Below, in pieces: positions 1 through 9,946 of a stretch of 64,000 bases of DNA; positions within the stretch are counted from its first letter, which is position 1, and each line of letters opens with the position of its first letter. Both the position numbers and the translations under genes were made by a program. This stretch comes from Gyrodactylus bullatarudis (lineage: Eukaryota; Platyhelminthes; Monogenea; Gyrodactylidea; Gyrodactylidae). The notes below the pieces were generated by a model. The model worked only from the letters and a program-made list of their open reading frames with translations. It had not been told where the DNA came from and did not search any database. Location of the stretch: the NCBI GenBank assembly GCA_012064415.1, contig SSNU01000256.1, forward strand, positions 248,001 through 312,000, in the 5' to 3' direction.

Positions 1-369
1 TTTTTGTATTAAAATCCTCAAAAGCTACCGGAACAATGTTAGAAAAAAATTTATCGAATGTATCTTGGTATTCTGGAGGGACCCACTCTTATCAATCAAT
101 AAAAGCAGTTTAGCAGTTCCACATTTAATCTCAAAGCTGCATAAAAAAACTTGTTAGCAAATCAAGTTTAATGTCTGATGTTCTCATCAGTTTATAGTTT
201 TAATCTTTCTCTAAAAAGTGTGGCCACTCCTAATCTTAACTTTTATTTGTCTGTTTTTTTTCATCTTTCAAAGAACTCGCTCTGATTGACAGAGCAAAAG
301 AGCTTTTAGAAGTCGTATAAAATTAATTTTCACATCAATTATAATTGAAACAAAAGAAAGAAAGACAAG
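1..369. other. No gene recognised; upstream flank of TTC36
   Basis: I see no reading frame, repeat end or RNA gene that I can support in this stretch. The last part, up to the ATG at 370, must hold the TTC36 promoter and 5' UTR, but no TATA or initiator element is obvious. Confidence 0.4.
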
Positions 370-3153
370 ATGGTAAGTACATCTCTCAGTTCATGTGCTA
401 AATATCTAGGCAAGACTATCATCAAACGATGAAATTGTCCTGAAGAAAATCTTTAACGCTGATGATCCCGAGACTGAGGATATAATTGACGAGAACTTTA
501 TCAAGGTTCAAGATGAGTTCATTCGAACATGCAAGGATCATCAGACTATTTCTGAAATCAAATTGTGAGTTTTATTCTTCCATTTCCGAGGCTACATTCT
601 ATAGATTACCTTTACTTATGCTTGTCAAATATTGTTAAAATTAACCCTTCAAGTCCCAAAAGGGTCATATATGTCTAAAAGAAGCTAAAAATAATTTCTT
701 TGTCCACTTTTCGGAAAGAAGAACTAATTTTCTCTCGAATGAACTATGACTTATCTAGTTACAATAGTTTATTGGAAAGTTATAACAATTTGAAAAAATA
801 TTCAAATTCCCTAGAAAATAAAAAGAACGATTTTTTGAAAAACCAGAGATCGAAGAGAAAATAGAAAAACCTAAAACCATATCCGTAGAATACGAATTCG
901 TGATCAGGTTAAATTCGTCCTTTGAGATTTAATAGTTCGTGCCTATTCGTTATGAGCTGATTCTAAAACCGTACAAAATTTCCAGTTAAAGTTAAAAGAT
1001 TTATGGTTTGAAATCAACTTTTGAAAGATAGAAGAATAAATACGAAATGTAAATTGTAGAGAATTCTATCCTGAATCAGATGGTCTTTTTTTAAACGTGT
1101 AACTTTTACATTTTTTGCTGATTTCAGAAATGGGCTTCTTAAAGGTTTCTACAATAGAGAAAAACATGAATGAGATAGAAAGAGAAAAATGACATCATCT
1201 TGTTAAGGAATAAATTCTTAACCAAAGAGTAAAAGGAAACTTTCCCTTGACTTTTCTAGTTTCTGAGCTAAATATTTACCTATTTAGTTCGAAAATCCTC
1301 AACTTCACCTCAATTTTATGCCTATTTAAGCACCTTGTAGGAAAGATATCTACCTCAATTAGGATACAGTAGTCCTTGAAGTATCAAACGAGTAAAATAA
1401 CCTTTCGAAAATTATGCTTCTGTAAAAAATATTTTTATCGACAAATCTATTCAGTTAATTACACACATGATGGCTCACGGGATGAATATTTTTCCTAGCA
1501 AATTTATATTTATACCTTTCTGCTCCTCGCTCAGGGGACCCGTGAGCCATCATGTGTGTAATTAACTGTATTTTTTAACACCTAAAAATCAGAGTAGAGA
1601 TAACAGTCGTAGTAATCCATCAATGAAATTAATCTTCAACTCAAGTTTTTCCGTTTTTACTGAATAACTCGAAAACTCTATCGTAGAATCTTTCAAGAAG
1701 CACATATCTCAAATCAGCGATAAAGTTTCTACAAAACTGGAAAATATCATTGAGTAGAATGTTTCCATGTTCATAAAATTCATTCAAGCATTCTTATTAA
1801 CTACTATGCTGTCTTGTCCCTAGTCTTTTAATTTAAGTAGAAAATATGCTGAATTTGATCGACATGTTGACGTCTGATCTATTTATGGGACTTCACAGTT
1901 GAAAGATCTAGAGAGATGAAATTCAGATGTAACGCTATCGTCATTTTTCAAAACTCAAAATTTTCTAGTATTCATTTATTTTCTTCTGTATGTAGAAGTA
2001 GGATTCGTAGAAGAATATCATCGCATGATTAAACTTTAATAAATATAAAAAATATTATAATTTTGGAAAAATTAAGGCGAGAGATTAAAGCAATCGAATT
2101 GGCAGATTCCGGACACCTCAGGGAATCGTGCCGGCTCTTCTTGGAGATCAGAGATCAATATCCAAACTATTTTTCAATTCTAAACAACATAAGTCAAGTA
2201 CAGCTACTATTGGGAGATGAAACAGGTATGTTTACAAAGACTAGTTAATATGAAGTTGCGAATTTATAATTTTTACAAAATTTTTCTTCATCTGGTGAAA
2301 GTGGGTCTCACGATCTGGATTAAAAAATTTGTAAAATTAATAAATTCTCATTAATTAGGTGCAAATAGAGTTTCCAGTACTCTTTAACCCTGATATAAAT
2401 TTTCCACCAATAGAAATCGACCAAGTCATCAAGATTTTATTGTTTAAAAAATGTATTATAATAGTACTACAATAAAAATTAGATGTGAGAATACTTCAAT
2501 GAATATTATTCATTCAATTTAGAGCCCTTAAGACATAGTAATATCCTCTAACTACACTTTATGCTACAGAATTAATCTTAAAAAACATTGATAATATTCG
2601 TTAAAACTAATCAGACCTCTCACTTGATAACTAATCTGTCCCACCTTGTTTTCTTTTCACAAGCAGAAAAATTTTGTTTGAGGTGACCTCAATTTTAAAA
2701 AGTTTTAAGTTTTAAAAAAAATATTTTAACACTATAGAAGCCTTACAGAATTTGAATCTCATGATTGAGAATCAGAGTAAATGCAACTCATCTTCCCTGG
2801 GTATGGCGTATTGTCAGAGAGGAATAATAAAATTTAAACATGGTGATGAAGATGAGGCTAGGAGCGATTTCACGTAAGCACTTTCTTAAATTTTTTTTCT
2901 TTTGTTAACCAATCAAATTCAATTTTAAAATTTATTTTCTTGTTGAATTCTCATTGGTTGATAAACAAGAGAATAAGGTTTTATATGAAATTGAAGAATG
3001 ATAGATAAGGTTTCTATTAATATAACTTCAATTCATAGGATATCAGCCAAAATGGGCAACAAATTTGCTGCCAAACAGTTGGTATCAATGAATCCATACG
3101 CTGCCCTCTGCAATCAGGTCCTATCATCAGCTATAAAAAATCTATCTTTTTAG
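370..3153 (+). CDS. TTC36: Tetratricopeptide repeat protein 36
   Basis: This is an orthologue of TTC36 (HBP21), a small TPR adaptor that in vertebrates binds Hsp70 and modulates other protein complexes. Five exons are supported: 370-372, 410-564, 2077-2225, 2738-2873 and 3039-3153. Together they give 185 aa, close to the 189 aa of human TTC36. The N-terminal LKKIFNADDP matches the LQAIFNPDTP region of the family. The middle carries TPR helices (GMAYCQRGIIKFKHGDEDEA). The C-terminus NPYAALCNQVL is the family signature. Exon 1 is only the ATG, followed by a 37-bp intron. The 1.5-kb intron 2 holds a 117-bp palindromic transposon (1452-1568). Frames join without stops, so the call is firm; the start codon rests on the ATG-only exon. 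Confidence 0.85.
641..660. repeat. Possible piggyBac-like MITE end in TTC36 intron
   Basis: The intron contains TTAA followed by CCCTTCAAGTCCC, close to the terminal sequence of the repeat at 52223-52718. Only one end is recognisable here; the partner end was not found, so this may be a truncated copy. Confidence 0.25.
1452..1568. mobile_element. 117-bp palindromic TA-type MITE
   Basis: The two ends are near-perfect 29-30 bp inverted repeats starting CAGTTAATTACACACATG. TA follows the right end; the left flank is TT. The same terminal sequence bounds the 1571-bp fold-back element at 46303-47873, so this is a miniature relative in which only about 85 bp of one arm remain. CAGT ends and TA target fit the Tc1/mariner mode, but no transposase is present. 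It lies inside TTC36 intron 2. Confidence 0.7.
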
Positions 3154-3364
3154 AAAAATAAACGATCGTTGGATTTACACATAAAATACGCTCAATTAAA
3201 TGATTGGTTAATTTTTCTAGCCTGTCAACGCGTAATATTTCGAAGCTTGATGTAAAAGTTTGAAAAATATTCGTGTATTCATATTAAAAAATTTATACTT
3301 TTGATTTTGAACTGTTTATTTATTATATAATGAATATTAAAGAAGAGAATGATATAAAAATGGG

Positions 3365-4704
3365 ATAGGGGTAGGGAATCTGTCAAAACCTACATGTATA
3401 TTTACAAAATTTAAATGGTCTATTCCGGTATTTTATCACTTCCTACTTGACTAGTTATCACTTTTAAAATGGTGTGTTCATTCATTACATAATCTACATA
3501 TCCCATGGTCTTAATGTACTACATAGATTTATCAAATTCTACACGTTGATTGGTTAATTTTTTCGAGGGCTAACTGTTAATTAGATGCACCCTTTTACCA
3601 GCCATTATTTGAAACCTAATGAACTCTAGATACTCATCTAAAGCTGAAATCAAAGATGAATTAGATGCTAATTTTATAAGCATTAAACTTCCATATAAAG
3701 TTAAAAATTCCACAGCAGTATTTTACAGCGTAATGTGTACTGATCAAAAATTTTCGTTCAATATTCGCTTTAATAAACGAAAAGATAGATATTTCTATGC
3801 GACCGCCCAACTATCGCATAATTGTAAGTAAGAAAAATTCATAAGCTTGTTTTAAGAAAAACTTTAGGCTTAAAATAAAAGTTATTTCAGATAGAATGAA
3901 GATAATCAAAGAAAATGTACCTGGTTTAAGACTAAAATACTGTATAAATTTTATGAAAAGCCAAGAAGGATTTGATATCAGTTATCAGACAGCTTATAGA
4001 AGTTTAAAAGATATCCCAGTACGAAATTGGGCCGAATGTGCAATTTCTAGAAGTAGATTCGGTAATCTTACATCGAACATCGCTGAGTCCATGAATGCTT
4101 CTCTTCTTAATTTACGAAAATTAAATTAATTTACCAGTTTGTTGTTAAAACCTATGAAAATTGCAGACAAAAGTTGAGTGATTATCAGAAGAACACGAAT
4201 ATATTCCCAAGTTACTTTTTGAAAAAAATCGAACCAATAGTAAACGAAGGTCGACATTTGTCAGTTTTTACAACTAATAATAACGACATTTTTAGAGTTG
4301 CAAAAACCAGCACTACAATCATCTTCAAAATTGTTGATATGAAGAAAAAAGTTTGTTCGTGTAATCTTCCATTTTCGAACGGATTCCCTTGTCAGCATAT
4401 GATCGCATGCATTTTTCATCAAGGAAGACGTTTGGAAGATTATTTCAAAAATTACTTAAAAATTCTCAGCTTATTGAAGCATTCTCCCAATCAACCAATC
4501 AACATGTAGAATTTGATAAATCTATGTAGTATATTAAGACCATGGGATATGTAGATAATGAAATTTATATGTAGATTATGTAATGAATGAACACACCATT
4601 TTAAAAGTGATAACTAGTCATGTAGGAAGTGATAAAATACCGGAATAGACCATTTAAATTTTGTAAATATACATGTAGGTTTTTGACAGATTCCCTACCC
4701 CTAT
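3365..4704 (+). mobile_element. MULE (Mutator-like) DNA transposon, deleted
   Basis: About 200-bp terminal inverted repeats lie at 3365-3560 and 4495-4704, beginning ATAGGGGTAGGGAATCTGTC. Long TIRs of this kind are typical of Mutator-like elements. The interior codes for pieces of a MULE transposase (see 3619-4509). I could not see a clean 9-bp target duplication. The element abuts hAT remnants on its right side. Confidence 0.7.
3619..4509 (+). pseudogene. MULE transposase with core deleted
   Basis: Three reading frames follow each other. At 3619-3831 is the N-terminal DNA-binding region, with FNIRFNKRKDRYFYATAQLS. At 3896-4129 a helical segment (ISYQTAYRSLKD) runs straight into the post-catalytic region (FGNLTSNIAESMNASL). 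At 4174-4509 is a SWIM zinc finger (CSCNLPFSNGFPCQH). The region between helix and C-terminal part, which should contain the DDE catalytic core, is missing, so the element cannot be autonomous. A possible short intron joins the first two pieces near 3832-3890. Confidence 0.65.
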
Positions 4705-4751
4705 ATGTAGTTTTTGATAAAATCCTTATAAAAATAGATCTATTTATTCTC

Positions 4752-6300
4752 TCAAGCTTTTATTGGGTCATTGCAGTTGATAAAAATCATCATCATTATT
4801 TGTTCTTCTGTAAGTTGGCTCCTTTGCTTCGTGACAATTTGCTCAGCAATCCTGAATACCCTGTCTAAGCCAGAAGAAGTAACAGGGACACAAAGAATAT
4901 TTCTAGAAGTCTTTGATAATAGTGGGAACTTTTCCTGATTGGCCCTACAAAAGGATAGGACATTGTCATATTCAAGCTGTTCTTCTCCCATCTGGTCGTA
5001 TGCCATTATCTCATCAAATATACCCTGATTAGTCTTGAGAACTTTTCTAGACTTTCTATAAATCTCATAAAGGTGAGGCATTTGGTTGACATTTGACAAC
5101 GTATCTAAATCATCCTCGATTTCTTCAACATTTGCTAGCTTGAACAAGTGAGAAAAGTTTACTTCTGCTTTTATTTTATCGTCTTGTTTTCTCTTGAAAA
5201 ACTGTTCGTTCAGTTGTGATAAAAAGTTTGCGAAAAATATTCTACTGATCCTGTTGGAGGAATCCTTGTTCGCTATTTCTGTTCCTCCTATTAATATATC
5301 AATGCATTCGACAACTTTTGATATTGAAATCGAATTTTCGATGGACACAGTTTTACAAATTTTCTCAACTTTTGATAGTGTTGAATAGATTTCCTGAATG
5401 GCTTCAACTTCATCTTGATCGAATACAAATTCTCTTAGGTTCTCATATTTGCTGATGAGTAATAAAACCTTTTTAACATTGAGCATACTGCCGAATAGGT
5501 CAAAATATGACTTCTCTGAATTGTTCAGACAAGAAATTTGATTTTCGTGACATACATGGAACAAAGTATCTCTAGCTACAGAAGAGCTGTTTATCTTATC
5601 TACAAGGTTCGTTATTTTTTAAGAATCGCTTGGAGAGTTATATCCTTGAATGCAATCTCTAGGCAGTTTTTGAGGTGACGATCAACAAAATATAGGGAAC
5701 GATCAAAATTCATAAATCCATTGATGCCTGTAACTCCTTCCTCATGTTTTGTAACAAATGTCAAAACTCTAGTTTCAATTTCATAGCCTTTTACAAAACT
5801 TTCAATCATATGACTAGCAGAGGGTTCCGTGTTCTCTTTATCACCTTTGTCCTGAAAGTACTCATAGCTTGTTAGGAAACTCTTCAACTTGAATTCTCGA
5901 TCGATATATTGCATTGTTATGGAAAAAAATATATCCTTATCCAAGGTGCGCTACCCATCGGATATGAAACAGGAAACATCACAGTCTCTCAGGTCGGATT
6001 TCATCATTTGAGTCTGTATTGAATGAAGGATTATTTAATTAATTACTTTTATGGTATCATGATAACTATTGTAGAGTTCTCTCAGTTTAGTTGTCTTGAA
6101 AGTTGCAGCACTCTTGATATTGTGCTTGAATAGGTATTTCGAGAAGAACTTTTTCCGGGCGTCCTCCTCGACCAAGGTTAAAAGATGATTTCCCATCACA
6201 ATGACCTGAAGTAGATCCATATCAAATTGATTTTGCTCATCAGAGTCCATCGGGAGCTTACTCATTTCACGGTCCTTCATCTGTTTATCCCGATTCCTTT
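4752..6300 (-). pseudogene. hAT-family transposase remnant
   Basis: Read from right to left, frames at 6280-6035, 5944-5612 and 5564-4752 belong to one decayed transposase broken by stops and frameshifts. The last piece ends in a hAT dimerisation domain: EKFPLLSKTSRNILCVPVTS followed by SGLDRVFRIA and a LTEEQIMMMIFIN helix, which matches the conserved hAT C-terminus. No intact terminal repeats were found; the MULE lies immediately left of it, so one end may be lost. Confidence 0.65.
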
Positions 6301-6444
6301 TTGCATCTACTTGAATTATGAAGGAACTTACTCATATAAGAGATCGCTGAATTTTTATCCTTTAACTTTTAGCTGGAGTAGGTAATGACGAGCTTCTTCG
6401 AAAACATTTGAATTTGTTGGTGAGTCGGAACTCATTTTGAGGAT

Positions 6445-6530
6445 TTGAAGATAAGACGAGTAATTAGTGATAAAGCTTTTATTTCGCCGGATCTCATCAG
6501 ACTCTTACACCGGCTTGATTTATATATTAA
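6445..6530 (-). ncRNA. Hammerhead-ribozyme-like motif
   Basis: On the minus strand the sequence reads AAGAGT, CTGATGA, GATCCGGC, GAAA, TAAAAGCTTTATC, ACTAATTAC. This has the conserved hammerhead core CUGAUGA...GAAA. Stem III would be AUAAA/UUUAU with an AGC loop and the cleavage C follows. Stem I would pair AGU with ACU and GUAA with UUAC around a small internal loop. Stem II (GAUCCGGC) is very weak, which is the main reservation. Two diverged copies lie in inverted orientation at 22795-22885 and 23124-23220. Confidence 0.4.
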
Positions 6531-7032
6531 ATTAATTAACAAAAGTGTATCCTCTTATTGGTTGGTTTGGGAATGCGATTGTTTCTTAATGCAAATAAGG
6601 AATTATGGAATTGATCTTACCTCTTTCCTTAAGTATCTTCAAATTTGGTGCTTCACTTGTAACTGCAGTCATAAGTTTTGATTATTAACTCTGTATTTAT
6701 TTAATTGTGTATTGTAGGTAAAAGTGGCGTAAAGTGAGTATAGATGAAATAAAACCCAATTGTTCTCCTTGTATATATGGGAAATTTTGCTTCACTCTTA
6801 TTGGTTAAATGCATAGTCAGAATTAAGGAAAGCTCATTTCTTTCATGTATTTAATGAATTACCTACGTTCTCCCAACCCAATCGAGATTAAGATATGAAT
6901 GAGAGGACTGTTTGAATAATGAATTTTCGGTAGCAGTTCGTTTCAGGTTCAGCGAAAAATTGAGCCTAGCACTCCTATTGCGCGTAACCAATCAGATTCA
7001 TTTGAGCTCTTAAAAGTGGGGGATCATATATA

Positions 7033-9072
7033 TGTTACCGTGAGTTTGGGAAATCAGTGAGTGTTGGTAATTCACTAGTGTATGTTGGTAATCAGTGTAT
7101 CTTTAGTGAATCTAGCTAATAAGCCCTTATTACCCAAACTCACTGAGAAGGTCAGTGAATTGTAGGAAGTGTTTGTCTGAGGGATTGATTTTCAAAGAAA
7201 AATTTTTAAAATGCAAAGATGATTCAATAAGTTCAAGCCCTGAATACGAAATTCTATTTATACTACAAATACAAATTTCATACACCTTTTTATATTTTGA
7301 TTCCCATTGGCTTTCTTAAGGGTATTGTCACTTTTTCCATGAATTTACTTCAATCGAAACATAATCGGTTTAAAAATGGACGTCAAAGAATGGCGATTAA
7401 AATTCGAAAAATATCTAGAAGAAATAAAATCTACCAAATTATCATCTCTATTGTCAAAATTAGAAATAGACACCATGATCGACCGGATATTGCTTCTCAA
7501 AAGCAACTCATGCTCCAAAGTTCCACAGGATTTTAAGCTTCTTAAGAAGTACGACTATTTAGAAGAAGAGGGAAAGAGATTTCTTATTGAACCAAGAAGT
7601 CTCGATTCAAACAAGGTAATCAGATATGCTGCTCAAGAAGACGTTTTCGATATTCTTTATGAGGCCCATCTTAAAACTGGACACGGTGGCCGAGATCGGA
7701 TGGTCTACGATATAAGGGTGAAATGGAAGAATATTACATACTCTCAAATCCAGAAGTTTTTGAATCTGTGTATCACTTGTCAAAAGTCAAAAGGTTCCCG
7801 CAATAAGAAATTAGTCGTAAAGCCAATCATTTCTGAAAATTTCAACTCAAGAGCACAAGTTGATTTGATCGATTTTCAATCGAATCCTGATGGGGATTAT
7901 AAATTCATTCTTGTTTACCAAGACCATTTGACTAAATTCGTGAATATTTATCCACTCAGGAATAAGAAGGCTGAGAGCGTCGCTGAGGTTCTAAAAAGAA
8001 TTTTTTCAACTTTTGGCTCCCCTGACATCCTTCAGAGTGATAATGGACGAGAGTTCGTCAATAAGGTCATAGATTCTCTAAAAGTATTTTGGCCAAATAT
8101 GAAGATTGTTCATGGATCCCCAAGACACTCACAAAGCCAGGGGAGTGTTGAAAGGGCAAATAGAGATATTCAAAACATGCTTGCGGCCTGGATGGCTGAT
8201 AATAATACAAACAACTGGTCTGATGGAATTCTTGATGTGCAGATGGCTAAAAACAACTCATTACATGCAGGAATAAAGATGAGTCCATATGAAGCTGTCT
8301 TTGGAAGAAGAATGAAGACAGATCAAACTGCCCTTGAATCCCCGATACAAGAGGAAAACTTGGGTGATGCGGACGATTTTGAAGAAATTAATCTTGATGA
8401 TTATTTCGATGAATTTGAAGTTAAAATTAACAGTGCTCGTAAAACTTGTTTGGAAAATCTCAAACTGCAGGAAAGAAAGATGTTGGCAAATTCAGAGAAG
8501 AAAATTCATACTTTCAAGGTAGGAGACAACTGCAGCATTCAAATTCCTGACGTTGATAGAGGAAGGGGCGATTTTAAATCTATAATTGGTGTAATAACTG
8601 AAAGTAACGAACAAAATGGTCTTTACAAAGTTGGAACTATTTATGGTACCCTGAATAAATTGGTAGCAGCTAATCAATTAGATGTGGTTTCTGAAAAATT
8701 TTACGACATCTCTAGTGTCAAAGAAAATGAGTGTTCATTAAGAGAGATAAATGCCAAATTTTCCCTTGGAAATGGACAAGGAATATTCAAATGTAATTGT
8801 ATTAGAAATTGTAAAACACTCACCTGTAAATGTAAAAAGAATCAAGTTTTATGTAACTCTAGATGCCATCATTCTCTTCCTTGTGGCAATAAATAAATTA
8901 TTCATTTTTTCTCATTATTTTTAATCAATTGGTTGAGTTGATGAACTCACTGACTTTCTCAGTGAGTTTGGGTAATAAGGGCTTATTAGCTAGATTCACT
9001 AAAGATACACTGATTACCAACATACACTAGTGAATTACCAACACTCACTGATTTCCCAAACTCACGGTAACA
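7033..9072 (+). mobile_element. Complete Ginger-type integrase DNA transposon
   Basis: The element is 2040 bp long with about 122-bp terminal inverted repeats (7033-7157 and 8950-9072) that are almost identical. Ends are TGTTACCG...CGGTAACA, and TATA flanks both sides (7029-7032 and 9073-9076) as a 4-bp target duplication. TGT...ACA ends with a 4-bp duplication and a retroviral-type integrase but no reverse transcriptase define Ginger transposons. The TIR is itself internally palindromic (GAGTTTGGG against CCCAAACTC) and contains the repeat TGTTGGTAAT. Near-identical TIRs and an open gene suggest recent activity. Confidence 0.85.
7376..8896 (+). CDS. Ginger transposase (integrase-like)
   Basis: A 506-aa uninterrupted protein with the layout of Ginger/KRBA2/GIN1-type integrases. 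An HHCC zinc finger is visible (H98, H103, C132, C135). The rve integrase core follows, with catalytic residues D163 (QVDLID), D222 (QSDNGREF) and E259 (SVERANRD), and the ERANRD motif. The C-terminal 40 residues are cysteine-rich (FKCNCIRNCKTLTCKCKKN), another trait of this group. It should cut and join transposon ends at the TIRs. It lies centrally between them and has no visible intron. The ATG at 7376 is the first in frame; the family's N-terminus is variable. Confidence 0.85.
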   Translation: MDVKEWRLKFEKYLEEIKSTKLSSLLSKLEIDTMIDRILLLKSNSCSKVPQDFKLLKKYDYLEEEGKRFLIEPRSLDSNKVIRYAAQEDVFDILYEAHLKTGHGGRDRMVYDIRVKWKNITYSQIQKFLNLCITCQKSKGSRNKKLVVKPIISENFNSRAQVDLIDFQSNPDGDYKFILVYQDHLTKFVNIYPLRNKKAESVAEVLKRIFSTFGSPDILQSDNGREFVNKVIDSLKVFWPNMKIVHGSPRHSQSQGSVERANRDIQNMLAAWMADNNTNNWSDGILDVQMAKNNSLHAGIKMSPYEAVFGRRMKTDQTALESPIQEENLGDADDFEEINLDDYFDEFEVKINSARKTCLENLKLQERKMLANSEKKIHTFKVGDNCSIQIPDVDRGRGDFKSIIGVITESNEQNGLYKVGTIYGTLNKLVAANQLDVVSEKFYDISSVKENECSLREINAKFSLGNGQGIFKCNCIRNCKTLTCKCKKNQVLCNSRCHHSLPCGNK

Positions 9073-9162
9073 TATATACACTATATAGTGTATGGTCTAT
9101 TCGAGCCTATTATTTAGTACAAAACTGCCTATACCCAAATTATACTTAGTTTATGGTTCGGT

Positions 9163-9480
9163 TAAGGTTCAGTCTATTCAATGCATAGTATTCATGTGAT
9201 GGGATTAAATCAAGATAAAAATTGAGAACTGGCCCTTAAATGGTTGATGGAAGATAGACAACCAGAATTAATGTGATAAAATGTATAGAAAATATCTGAT
9301 TAGTGTTCAATATTATCTTCAATAAAATTGTCAAGAACTTCTTGGTTTCTACCTTTAAGAATTGCTACGCGAACTTTTCCTACTATCCCTGTCGAAGGTC
9401 CTAACAATACATTCATCTGTACTATCTTGGTCTCCTAGTACATTGCTTGATATTAGGTTTAGATGGCTTCACCGGGGTAT
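9163..9480 (-). pseudogene. Merlin/IS1595-like transposase fragment
   Basis: On the minus strand, about 9300-9415, one frame reads VLLGPSTGIVGKVRVAIL and KGRNQEVLDNFIEDNIEH, then stop. This resembles the central part of IS1595/Merlin transposases (a 'VLG... RVAVV.DR....L..FI' pattern). The sequence GGTTAAGGTTCAG at 9163 resembles the terminal repeat of the Merlin element at 39613-40483. The opposite end was not located. Confidence 0.4.
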
Positions 9481-9946
9481 GTTTCTAAGATTTTGCTACC
9501 TTTGGCATTCTTCAAATAAATGTGAATGAAAAATAAATAAAGCTTCATGTATCAATCGATGAATTCTATAGGTTAGAGGGGATTTTCACATAATTCTTTA
9601 TCAAATACTAATCTAAATAAAAGGATTTGATAAATTTGAAAAAAGGGTCTGTAAAATATTCTGTCTCAGGCTTGGAATATAAGCCCTATACATGGTTTGA
9701 ATTTTTGTATTTAGTAACGTCTTATTTTCGTCTGTAAAAGGTATATCACCTCATGCACAAAAGATATACGTACGAATGTACGATTCGGATCAGCTAGTTT
9801 TTCATAAATTCCTTTCGCAAATTAAAGCTTTTCCAAAGTTTAGTCCAATGTGAACACCTTTTTTATACATGAATAAATCAATTTATTTGAAAAAGAAAAG
9901 AAAGAAATTGCAATTGAATAGGAATAATAATATCAATGGGCGAAGT

